Below are positions 26,491 through 33,540 of a stretch of 64,000 nt of DNA, piece after piece. This DNA comes from Rhizobium sp. BK313. Lineage in GTDB: Bacteria; Pseudomonadota; Alphaproteobacteria; Rhizobiales; Rhizobiaceae. A program made the position numbers and the translations under genes. Where the stretch lies: the NCBI RefSeq assembly GCF_014193655.1, contig NZ_JACHZQ010000002.1, forward strand, positions 833,228 through 897,227, in the 5' to 3' direction. Under the pieces are notes generated by a model. It did no database searches. It had not been told where the DNA came from and was given only the letters and a program-made list of their open reading frames with translations. Within the stretch, counting starts at the first letter, position 1. Every line of letters starts with the position of its first letter.

Positions 26491-27222
26491 TCATAGCAAT
26501 GTCGGTTCAGGATCTGGATCTTGATCTTGATCGATGGGATCGAGGATATCGGGCGTGTTGTTCTTCGGCGATCCGACGTTCTTGCCGATTGGCCACATGG
26601 TCATCAGCTCGCTCGGGAACGGCCGCATCAAATCATAAGGATCAGGCTCGGGTGACAGCCAGCGCTCATAATCTTCCGGGTGGAGGATGACTGGCATTCG
26701 GTCATGGATCTGCGCCATCATTTCATTGGGCGCACAGGTGATGACTGCAAACATCTTCTCTTCGAGACCGGTATCCAGATTGCGGCGACCGGACCAAACG
26801 CCGGCGAGAGCGAACGGTTCCCCTGACTTCATGGCGATGGCGTAGGGCTGCTTGTTCTTACCCGTGCTGTAAATGTCCTTCCATTCAAAGAAGCCGTTGA
26901 TCGGCACCAGGCAGCGCTTGGATTTGTATGCCGCTTTAAACATGCCGTTGGTCGAAATGCCTTCCGATCTGGCGTTGATCATCGGCCGGCCGGCATCCTT
27001 TGCCCAAGCTGGAATGAAGCCCCAGCGCGCCGTCGCGAACACCGGACCCATAACGTCCGGCTCTCGCACAATCTCCCTGACGATAATCGGATAATCCTGC
27101 TGCGGTGCCCCGTTGTAGCGCGGGAAGCTATTTGCCAGCCCCTCGGCATCACCTGGCGCCGCAAATGCAAAATTGGCGAGCAATTCCCGTAACGATGATC
27201 TTATATAAACGCGTCCACACAT
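26491..27222 (-). CDS. yedK: SRAP (YedK/HMCES) abasic-site protein
   Basis: 243-residue SOS-response-associated peptidase family member. It would crosslink to abasic sites in single-stranded DNA through the N-terminal cysteine (Cys2, MCGRVY) and so shield them. Other family marks are YNGAPQQ, ARWGFIPAWAKD, INARSEG (conserved Asn), CLVPINGFFEWK (Glu) and IHDRMPVIL (His). The acidic, proline-containing tail DPIDQDQDPDPEPTLL is unusual. The gene begins 3 bp after the stop of a small upstream gene, suggesting an operon. Confidence 0.93.
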   Translation of the reverse strand: MCGRVYIRSSLRELLANFAFAAPGDAEGLANSFPRYNGAPQQDYPIIVREIVREPDVMGPVFATARWGFIPAWAKDAGRPMINARSEGISTNGMFKAAYKSKRCLVPINGFFEWKDIYSTGKNKQPYAIAMKSGEPFALAGVWSGRRNLDTGLEEKMFAVITCAPNEMMAQIHDRMPVILHPEDYERWLSPEPDPYDLMRPFPSELMTMWPIGKNVGSPKNNTPDILDPIDQDQDPDPEPTLL

Positions 27223-27224
27223 TG

Positions 27225-27569
27225 CTATGCTGCTCTCTTCCCATTCAGCTGCATGATGGCTTCATAACATTTTTCGATACGGCAGGCTGCCTCTCGGGCA
27301 CTTCGATCCACCACGCCGAAGGACAGACGCGGTTGGGCGCTCTCTTCGCCTATCGCGATCAGCCCGAGCATGTCATTGTCGGCTAGGTCGACAAGTGCTG
27401 CCGCTGCTTCCCGCTCGTTCCAGCCGGCCGCTACGGCAAGAACAGCGAAGTTAGCCGAACAATCCTTTGATAGTCGAAACAACTGACGACCGGCTAATTT
27501 CCCGTTGTGTGGAACGGAACTTAGCGATTGCTGCCGCCCCAGGACTGTTGGCAGTAAAGGACAGAGCAA
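27225..27569 (-). CDS. Hypothetical protein upstream of SRAP gene
   Basis: An open frame of up to 114 codons ending 3 bp before the SRAP start. The protein-like part is LFRLSKDCSANFAVLAVAAG, then NEREAAAALVDLADNDMLGL, with a helical, alanine-rich character. The N-terminal 30 residues overlap the 3-prime end of the next gene in another frame, so the true start is probably internal, near 27480. I do not recognise the family. Its position suggests co-expression with the SRAP gene. Confidence 0.45.
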   Translation of the reverse strand: MLCPLLPTVLGRQQSLSSVPHNGKLAGRQLFRLSKDCSANFAVLAVAAGWNEREAAAALVDLADNDMLGLIAIGEESAQPRLSFGVVDRSAREAACRIEKCYEAIMQLNGKRAA

Positions 27570-27865
27570 CCGCCATCACGGGCTGGTATCAAGGAACGCC
27601 TGGCTTCCGTGCCATTGCTGCATTGTGCGCTGTCACTGACGTATCGATCGTAGAGAGGTGGTCCTCCAGACGAGTTGGAGTAGCGAAGGATGATCGCTCG
27701 CTCCCTATCGAGGGTATTGTGGATCGCCGAGCATGTCATTGAAGCAGAGTTGTATCGATTGATGGCAAGTGCGTCGCCTGCTGGAAACGCGAGCGCTGCA
27801 ATCAGGCACCCCGCAGAATTCCATGAAAAACCTCTCAATTCGCGATGTCTGGGTACACCCGGCAT
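27521..27865 (-). CDS. Small secreted protein of rhizobial type
   Basis: 114 residues with an N-terminal hydrophobic signal (AGCLIAALAFPAGDALA, cleavage before INRYNS). A cysteine-containing mature part reads MTCSAIHNTLDRERAIILRY, PLYDRYVSDSAQC and CSVLYCQQS. Families of small periplasmic proteins with RYNS, ILRY and LYDRYV motifs are familiar from rhizobia and are without known function. The ATG at 27863-27865 has AAGGAG 7 nt upstream. It has four mature cysteines, likely two disulfides. Confidence 0.75.
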   Translation of the reverse strand: MPGVPRHRELRGFSWNSAGCLIAALAFPAGDALAINRYNSASMTCSAIHNTLDRERAIILRYSNSSGGPPLYDRYVSDSAQCSNGTEARRSLIPARDGGCSVLYCQQSWGGSNR

Positions 27866-28126
27866 GGTCGTCTCCTTCCGCGCTTGGATGCGTGGTCGAT
27901 TAGAATGACGGACATGATATTTGGTCGCAGATAAAAGATGCTGGAGAGAAATCTAACATCGCGATCCAGTGCAAGAAACCGACGCTAGAACACGTTTTCG
28001 TGCACGGACAAGGTCTAAGAAAGCAGAGCGCTACGCAAATTGGCACGAGAGATGCCGGCCGGGATGGTGTTGCTGGTGCTCGCCGGCCGCCGATGCCAAC
28101 AGATAGCCCCACCGCTGGGTGCCGAG

Positions 28127-28561
28127 TCACCCCAGCCAATATCTCGGCCCCGGCCCTTTGCGTCCTGCGACATCAGCAGGGTTCGCAAGGCTACACCGGT
28201 CGATCGACAGGCACCCGCAACCGATGCACTCGGTAAGGCCGGACCTCAGGCGCTGCAACTCGGCTATGCGCTGGTCGATGCGCTTTGCCCACTGGCCTGA
28301 CAGTCGTGACCAATCCCAACGCGACGGTACGTGATCGGCAGGCAACTTGGCGAGCTCGGCGCCGATCTCCTCAAGTGTCAGCCCGATGCGCTGAGCAAAG
28401 ACGATAAAAGCGATCCGGCGCAATGCAGACCGGTGATAGCGCCTATGCCCCGAACCGGCGCGCTCGGATACGATCAGCCCGCGCTCCTCATAGAAACGCA
28501 GGGCCGATGAGGCAACGCCGCTGCGCCGCGATACGTCGGTGATGGTCAGCATCGAATCCAT
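28127..28561 (-). CDS. soxR: SoxR redox-sensing MerR-family activator
   Basis: 144-residue dimeric regulator with a [2Fe-2S] cluster that is oxidised by redox-cycling compounds. The MerR helix-turn-helix is LTITDVSRRSGVASSALRFY, then EERGLIVSERAGSGHRRY. A dimerisation helix follows (IDQRIAELQRLRSGL), and the cluster motif is CIGCGCLSIDRC with the expected four cysteines, followed by SLANPADVAG. A start at 28561 or 28549 is possible. It is divergent from an SDR/QueA-like operon whose promoter contains a perfect soxbox palindrome. Confidence 0.95.
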   Translation of the reverse strand: MDSMLTITDVSRRSGVASSALRFYEERGLIVSERAGSGHRRYHRSALRRIAFIVFAQRIGLTLEEIGAELAKLPADHVPSRWDWSRLSGQWAKRIDQRIAELQRLRSGLTECIGCGCLSIDRCSLANPADVAGRKGPGPRYWLG

Positions 28562-28586
28562 GCACAAACAAGAGCACGATTCCCAC

Positions 28587-28617
28587 TTGACTTCAAGTTA
28601 ACTTGAACTTGTAGCAA
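28587..28617 (+). promoter_or_regulatory. SoxR-type promoter with 16-bp soxbox palindrome
   Basis: The -35 box TTGACT (28587-28592) and a -10-like TAGCAA (28612-28617) are 19 bp apart, the long spacer typical of MerR-family promoters. The spacer region holds TTCAAGTTAACTTGAA (28592-28607), a perfect palindrome containing the TCAAGTTAACTTGA core of the enterobacterial soxS operator. It lies 31 bp upstream of the SDR start and about 30 bp from soxR. Confidence 0.85.
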
Positions 28618-28647
28618 GTGTTCGTATTGATTGAAGGAGTACCAGCA

Positions 28648-29370
28648 ATGCAGACGAATATCGATTTTCAGGGACTTCGCGTGGCGGTTACGGGCGGCAC
28701 CTCAGGCCTCGGACTGGCACTGGTGCGGCAGCTTACCGGGAAGGGTGCACGCGTTGCCTTCGTCGCTCGCACCGCCGCGAACGTCGAACGCGTCGCAGCC
28801 GAGACGGGTGCGCACGGCATTGTCGCCGACATCGGCAAGAAGGACGATATCTACCCGATCGCGATGCAGGTCACGGCGAACCTCGAAGGGGTCGATGTCC
28901 TCATCAACAACGCGTCGAGCCTCGGTCCCGTCCCTTTGGCGCTTCTTGCCGATACCGAGTGCGAGGAGCTGGAAGCGGCACTAGCGGTCAATCTGCTCGG
29001 CGCATTCCGGCTGACGAAAGCCTTGTTCGGTGCGCTTGCCGCATCCGCACGCGAAGGCCGCGGCGCGCTGGTGATCAACATCTCCAGCGACGCGGCGGTC
29101 AATGCTTATCCCGACTGGGGCGCATATGGCGCGAGCAAGGCCGCTCTTTCCCATCTGACGGCGATTTGGGACGAAGAGGCGAAACCCGACGGCATAAGGC
29201 TGCTGGCGCTCGACCCTGGCGATATGGACACCCCGCTTCACGCGCTGGCGCTTCCGGACGCCGATCGGTCGAGCTTGAAGGCCCCCGAGTTAGCTGCTGC
29301 CGAGATCATCAAGAAGATACTGAACGCGTTGCCAGTCCGCACTGCGCTTCCCGCCGGAGGACTAGCATGA
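28648..29370 (+). CDS. SDR oxidoreductase (DltE-like), SoxR-controlled
   Basis: 240-residue short-chain dehydrogenase. It has AVTGGTSGLGLALVRQL, LINNASS, NISSDAAVNAYPDWGAYGAS (catalytic Ser, Tyr) and YGASKAALSHL (Lys), plus LALDPGDMDTPLH. The ATG at 28648 follows GAAGGAGT. Its promoter is the SoxR-type site, and its stop overlaps the start of the QueA-like gene as ATGA, so the two proteins are made together. Substrate unknown; a redox-active compound or a damaged metabolite would fit SoxR control. Confidence 0.92.
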   Translation: MQTNIDFQGLRVAVTGGTSGLGLALVRQLTGKGARVAFVARTAANVERVAAETGAHGIVADIGKKDDIYPIAMQVTANLEGVDVLINNASSLGPVPLALLADTECEELEAALAVNLLGAFRLTKALFGALAASAREGRGALVINISSDAAVNAYPDWGAYGASKAALSHLTAIWDEEAKPDGIRLLALDPGDMDTPLHALALPDADRSSLKAPELAAAEIIKKILNALPVRTALPAGGLA

Positions 29371-30419
29371 TTAACGAGGACGGTTCCGATCGGCGCTTTG
29401 CCAGGCTGTTTGTCGTCGAGACGGAGGGCACGATGTGCGACCTGCCGCGTACCAGGCTCGTAACGCTGTTCAATCCCGGCGATCTGGTTGTCGCCAATGA
29501 TGCTGCGACCTTGCCTGCCAGCTTGCATGGCACGCATGTCCCCAGCGGAAAGGCGATCGAGATCCGTCTGGCCGGCTGGCTATCACTTTCCGATCCCACA
29601 CGCTTCGTGGCGATTGCCTTTGGCTTGGGCGACCACCGCACGCGCACGGAGGACCGGCAGCCACCGCCTGCGCTGTCAACAGGCGACCGCCTGCGGCTCG
29701 GCCCGCTTGAAGCCGTCGTCGAGCGCCTGCTCGACCATCCCCGACTTCTCGAGCTACGCTTCCCAGGTAACCGCACAGCGATGCTTGCAGGACTAGCGCA
29801 GCACGGGCGGCCGATCCAATACGCGCATGTTCCCGAGCCGTTGGCGCTATGGGATGTCTGGACGAAGATCGCGGCCCGGCCGTTCGCGTTCGAGGCGCCG
29901 TCGGCAGGCTTCGCGCTCGACTGGCGTACGCTTCAAGCCTGGCGCCAGCGCGGTGTCGGATTCGCAGCAATCACGCATGCCGCCGGTATCTCATCCACCG
30001 GCGATCCCGTGCTCGACTCGCGCCTTCCCTTCGATGAGCCGTACCGCATTCCTGAACGCACTGCGGAGGAAGTCGCGCGGGCGAAGCTCCGTGGAAGCCG
30101 TATCATCGCGATCGGCACGAGCGTCGTGCGCGCGCTCGAGGCAGCCGCCAATCCCGATGGCAGCGTGCGCATTGGAAACGGCACTGCGACAGGACGGATA
30201 GCGCACGACACGCCGCTTCGCGTGGTCGATGCGGTTCTCACGGGTGTCCACCAGCCTGGCGAAAGTCATTTCGAGCTCCTGCGCGCCTTCGCAGACGATG
30301 CGCTGCTCGCTAAGGTCTCCGCAGCGCTCACCGCGTCCCGCTACCGCACGCATGAATTCGGCGATTCCGTGCTGTATAATTTGTTAACCGCTGCTTCTGT
30401 CGGCGCGAACGGAACCTGA
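29367..30419 (+). CDS. QueA-like SAM:ribosyltransferase-isomerase paralogue
   Basis: 350-residue relative of QueA, which moves the ribosyl part of S-adenosylmethionine to a deazaguanine base in tRNA. Shared features are FARLFVVE, LFNPGDLVVANDAATLPASL, GTSVVRALEAA and GRIAHDTPLRVVDAVLTGVH, corresponding to QueA's LVLNDTRVxPARL, GTTSVRTLE and VDxLLTNFH regions. The canonical N-terminal opening (DFDLPEELIAQ type) is missing and many QueA-invariant residues differ. It is therefore a divergent paralogue rather than the housekeeping enzyme. It is translationally coupled to the SDR and under a SoxR-type promoter. Function unknown. Confidence 0.82.
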   Translation: MINEDGSDRRFARLFVVETEGTMCDLPRTRLVTLFNPGDLVVANDAATLPASLHGTHVPSGKAIEIRLAGWLSLSDPTRFVAIAFGLGDHRTRTEDRQPPPALSTGDRLRLGPLEAVVERLLDHPRLLELRFPGNRTAMLAGLAQHGRPIQYAHVPEPLALWDVWTKIAARPFAFEAPSAGFALDWRTLQAWRQRGVGFAAITHAAGISSTGDPVLDSRLPFDEPYRIPERTAEEVARAKLRGSRIIAIGTSVVRALEAAANPDGSVRIGNGTATGRIAHDTPLRVVDAVLTGVHQPGESHFELLRAFADDALLAKVSAALTASRYRTHEFGDSVLYNLLTAASVGANGT

Positions 30420-30579
30420 CTGAAGCGCTCGAGACAAAGCCGGAGAGATCACGATGAGGCTCGGAGCATGTCCAAGGTGCAAGGCGTGACGCCTACTGTG
30501 AGACAATGTTCACAGTTACGGTAGGGATAGCGAAATTCATCGAAAACCTTGGGTTCAGCGCAAAGTTGAGGGTAGCCAA

Positions 30580-30604
30580 TGAACTTTCATCCCTGTTGAG
30601 TGTT
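30580..30604 (+). promoter_or_regulatory. EcfG-like promoter (imperfect)
   Basis: TGAAC (30580-30584), 17 bases, then GTT (30602-30604). It differs from the alphaproteobacterial general-stress promoter GGAAC-N17-GTT at one base of the -35 element. It lies 18 bp before the start of the small gene at 30622, which gives a very short leader. Weak but plausible. Confidence 0.3.
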
Positions 30605-30621
30605 TCGATGTATCAGCGAGG

Positions 30622-30873
30622 ATGACGATGACAAAGGTTTTCTTCACAACGACCGATAAGGATGGAGTCATCGTTGGCGATACCGGCTATGACTATCCGG
30701 ATCTCATCGCCGCCATCGCGCAGGCGAAGGCGACGTTGGCCGAGATGGCGTCAGACAACATACCGTTGCAAGCTGGTGATGTCTTGTCGGTCTCGATCGA
30801 AAACGTGCGGCGAGACACAGTCGCCACAATGCGCCTCGTGTTTCAGATTGAATTCCCAACAAGCGCTGTCTAA
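30622..30873 (+). CDS. Small DUF6894-like protein
   Basis: 83 residues, soluble and acidic. It reads KVFFTTTDKDGVIVGDTGYD, then LIAAIAQAKATLAEMASDNI, and ends with a strand-like VRRDTVATMRLVFQIEF. The pattern of a short beta start, a central helix with AKATLAEMA and a final strand resembles the small proteins (DUF6894 type) abundant in Rhizobiales. AGCGAGG precedes the start; a second ATG lies two codons in. The 200 bp between it and the QueA-like gene contain no other gene. Function unknown. Confidence 0.75.
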   Translation: MTMTKVFFTTTDKDGVIVGDTGYDYPDLIAAIAQAKATLAEMASDNIPLQAGDVLSVSIENVRRDTVATMRLVFQIEFPTSAV

Positions 30874-31253
30874 CGCCGAGGCGATGAGAGGATGAACGCG
30901 GCTGGCGTCGTTCCGACCCAGCCCGCCATAGCTTGTCGCCGCCGTCTGTTGCCAATGACGAAGAAGAAGGAAGGTATTGTGATGCCCAAAGCTTTGTATG
31001 CATCCAATTGATGCGTCGTACGTTCTCCTGTGACGCCACTGTCATAGGAGAGACACGATGTTTACACGCGAACACATCGCCCCAAGAAACGACAAACGCT
31101 ACGTGTTTCGCCACGACAGAGGCCGTGTCAGAGAGCCTGTCGTCTTCGAATGGTCGCTATCTGCAGACTGTGCCGGAACACGAAAACGAAGGCAAAGCGG
31201 GGTAGGGGCGATTGTGGCAGCCGTTATTGTGCCTCCACACAAAGGAGGCTGCG
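30874..31253. other. Gap with a doubtful small frame
   Basis: About 380 bp between two small genes. One frame from 31058 (MFTREHIAPRNDKRYVFRHD...) has a GGAGAG upstream, but it runs into the next gene and shows no recognisable domain. I do not call it a gene. No terminator or clear promoter was found. Confidence 0.4.
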
Positions 31254-31670
31254 ATGAACGCTTCTAAGCCGGAGGGCTTTGATACGAACGCCGAGTTGCG
31301 GGCTCATTTCGCCGAGCTCGAAGCTGATGCCCCGGCGGAGGAGGGACTTCAAGGCCCAATCGACGACATTTCCGTCGAACGGCGCCTTGACGATCTAAAG
31401 AGTGAGATCGACCACCTCAGAGACGAGATCGAAAATCTACGTGCGCGCCTGGCTGTCATTGGGGGGCAGGCGAGAACCGTTGTCAGATCTCACCTGGACT
31501 GGGCAGATGCGAGCGCGCACGCTCAGCTCGGCCGCTATCCATGGGCAAAACTTGCGGGTGCAATGGCAGGGACCTTTATCTGCGTTCGGCTGTCAAAAAG
31601 ACTACCCTTGGGAAGGATCGCCAGTGTGGCGGTTGCGCTGATCACCGCCCGGCTCGACGCAAATCCGTAG
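31254..31670 (+). CDS. Small coiled-coil membrane-anchored protein
   Basis: 138 residues. An acidic N-terminus is followed by a coiled coil (VERRLDDLKSEIDHLRDEIE and on to about residue 60), then RTVVRSHLDW, and a weak C-terminal hydrophobic segment (WAKLAGAMAGTFICVRLSKR). The arrangement resembles ElaB/YqjD-type (DUF883) proteins that tether to the inner membrane, but I cannot assign it firmly. The start at 31254 has an ideal AAGGAGG. It may be stress-related, as is usual for that group. Confidence 0.7.
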   Translation: MNASKPEGFDTNAELRAHFAELEADAPAEEGLQGPIDDISVERRLDDLKSEIDHLRDEIENLRARLAVIGGQARTVVRSHLDWADASAHAQLGRYPWAKLAGAMAGTFICVRLSKRLPLGRIASVAVALITARLDANP

Positions 31671-31821
31671 CATTGAACAAGGTCGCCCTGTTCAGGGACG
31701 TGTTGCCGAAATGTAAGCATTTGCTTCCCGAAAAGGCGGGCAGAGTTCGTCACAGATTGGCTCCGCCGGCATCGGGGGGTGCCTGCGACTAGCCTATTTC
31801 AGGTGCGTGGGATCGGTCTGG

Positions 31822-32517
31822 TCAAAATCCGGGTGGGCTGGCCTCGCGCATCGCGAGGGGCAGGGTTTCCCATGCCCTGATCAGCTCTCCGATGGAGCCG
31901 GCCTCCATCTTGCGCATGACGTTGGCGCGATGCAGCTTGACCGTGACTTCGCTGATGCCGAGGTCGAAGGCGATCTGCTTATTGAGGCGCCCGCGCGCGA
32001 CTTCGCGCAGGATCTCGCGCTCGCGATGCGTCAGCGTCTCGAGGCGCTCGAGATTGCGCTTGACGACTATCGCCTCCGCCCGCCGCGCCGCATCCAGCTC
32101 AATACCGGCAATCACTGCATCGAGCAACGTCTGGTCCCGCACCGGCTTGGTGAGGAAATCAACCGCGCCGGCTTTCATGGCCTGAACCGTCATCGGGATG
32201 TCGCCATGTCCGGTCAGGAAGATGATCGGCTTCAGATTGCCGCTTCGTGCCAGATGGTGCTGCAGATGAAGCCCGCTTGCCCCCGGCATGCGCACGTCGA
32301 GGATCAGGCAGCCTGGGCGGTCCAAAATGTCGGAGTCGAGGACTTCCTGGGTCGAGGCGAAACTGACCGGCTGGAAGCCCGCCGAAAGAGTCAGCTCCGA
32401 CAAAGCCTCTCGAACGGCTGCATCGTCATCGACAATGATGACCGTCGGCTCCTCTACATCGTTCCTGCGTTGCGGTACCGGCGGCACCAATTTCCGGATC
32501 GGTTGCTCCACTCTCAT
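31822..32517 (-). CDS. FixJ-family response regulator
   Basis: 231-residue regulator: an N-terminal receiver (VIIVDDDAAVREALSELTLS, phospho-acceptor Asp in CLILDVRMPGASGLHL, FLTGHGDIPMTVQAMKAGAV, KPV) and a C-terminal LuxR-type helix-turn-helix (LTHREREILREVARGRLNKQ, then IAFDLGISEVTVKLHRANVM). It starts at 32517, one base after the previous stop, with GGAGGG before it. It is the last gene of a four-gene signalling operon headed by the MASE1 histidine kinase and probably has its own promoter targets. Confidence 0.92.
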   Translation of the reverse strand: MRVEQPIRKLVPPVPQRRNDVEEPTVIIVDDDAAVREALSELTLSAGFQPVSFASTQEVLDSDILDRPGCLILDVRMPGASGLHLQHHLARSGNLKPIIFLTGHGDIPMTVQAMKAGAVDFLTKPVRDQTLLDAVIAGIELDAARRAEAIVVKRNLERLETLTHREREILREVARGRLNKQIAFDLGISEVTVKLHRANVMRKMEAGSIGELIRAWETLPLAMREASPPGF

Positions 32518-32518
32518 G

Positions 32519-32896
32519 TCACCCTCCATTTCTCGGTTTTTGCATGGCCTCTGTGATGGCTGCGAGCAGGGCAGGCGCATCGAAAGGCTTGCGGAAAAAA
32601 CCGCTGATGCCCTGGGCGCGACCCTGGTCCGCAATTTCGTGGCGGCCGGTAATCAGGAAAACCGGCAGTTCCGGACGCGCCTTCTTCACAATGTCACGAA
32701 GTTCGAAGCCGTCCGTGCCGGGCATGCCGATGTCCGTTATCAGCAAATCCAGGTCCGCCAGTCCGCGGACAAGCAAATGCCCGGCCGACTGGAAGCAGCA
32801 AGCCGCATAGCCGGCGGATTCCAGCAACTCTTCCAGCGACTCGAGCAGCCTTGGATCATCATCGACAACCGCGATGATCGGTTTTGTTTTCTCCAT
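32519..32896 (-). CDS. Single-domain response regulator
   Basis: 125 residues, a receiver only: IIAVVDDDPRLLESLEELLE, phospho-acceptor in LLITDIGMPGTDGFEL, ITGRHE and a conserved Lys in FFRKPF. There is no output domain, so it would act by protein contact or as a phosphate sink or relay between the kinase and the two FixJ-like regulators that flank it. It lies 2 bp after the upstream regulator and 1 bp before the next. Confidence 0.92.
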   Translation of the reverse strand: MEKTKPIIAVVDDDPRLLESLEELLESAGYAACCFQSAGHLLVRGLADLDLLITDIGMPGTDGFELRDIVKKARPELPVFLITGRHEIADQGRAQGISGFFRKPFDAPALLAAITEAMQKPRNGG

Positions 32897-32898
32897 GC

Positions 32899-33540
32899 TT
32901 AATTTCCTCCCGCTCGACGCGAGTGGGTAATCGGTATTTCCAGTTTCTCTGCGACACGCACGAGATCGGCGAGCGACGCTGCTCCCATTTTCTGCATCAC
33001 ATTCCTTCGATGAATTTGCAGGGTGACTTCGCTGATCCCCAGTTCGGACGCCGCCTGCTTGTTAAGGAGCCCACTGACCACGAGCGGCAACACCTCACGT
33101 TCCCGTGGCGTAAGCTCCAGATATCGCTGTCTCAGCTGTCTGAGTTCAGCGCGTTCCGATCGTGTCTTCCGATCCTCGGAAATCGCCGTGTGGACCGCGG
33201 CCATGAGGTCTGCATCGCTGAACGGCTTGGTGAGGAAATCCACCGCGCCATGCTTGATCGCCCGTACCGAGGACGGAATATCGCCGTGCCCGGTGATGAA
33301 AACGATCGGCGGGTGATCGCCCTCGGCGATCTGCCGCTGCAATTCGAGGCCGTTGATATCGGGCAATTCGACGTCGAGGATCAGGCAGGCGGGAACATCC
33401 GGCTTCTCGGAGTTCACATATTCGCCCGCCGATCCGAAGGCGATGGCGCGCATGCCGTGGGCCTCCAGGAGTTCGCCGAGCGCCTCCCGGATGCGTCCGT
33501 CATCGTCTACGATGAATACAACATGATCCTCCGTCGTCAT
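32899..33540 (-). CDS. FixJ-family response regulator
   Basis: 213 residues. The receiver domain has VFIVDDDGRIREALGELLEA, phospho-acceptor Asp56 in LILDVELPDINGLEL and FITGHGDIPSSVRAIKHGAV. The LuxR-type DNA-binding domain has LTPREREVLPLVVSGLLNKQ followed by AASELGISEVTLQIHRRNVM. Its start overlaps the kinase stop by 4 bp (33537-33540). It is the immediate partner of the kinase and shares close architecture with the regulator at 31822, which suggests duplication. Confidence 0.93.
   Translation of the reverse strand: MTTEDHVVFIVDDDGRIREALGELLEAHGMRAIAFGSAGEYVNSEKPDVPACLILDVELPDINGLELQRQIAEGDHPPIVFITGHGDIPSSVRAIKHGAVDFLTKPFSDADLMAAVHTAISEDRKTRSERAELRQLRQRYLELTPREREVLPLVVSGLLNKQAASELGISEVTLQIHRRNVMQKMGAASLADLVRVAEKLEIPITHSRRAGGN

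Noticed and set aside
27900..28126. Small frames between the secreted-protein gene and soxR
   Set aside because: No ribosome-binding site, no conserved features; Cys/Pro-rich reading looks like a chance frame.
28959..29366. In-frame extension of the QueA-like protein into the SDR gene
   Set aside because: The extension has no QueA N-terminal features and the ATGA overlap gives a natural start at 29367.
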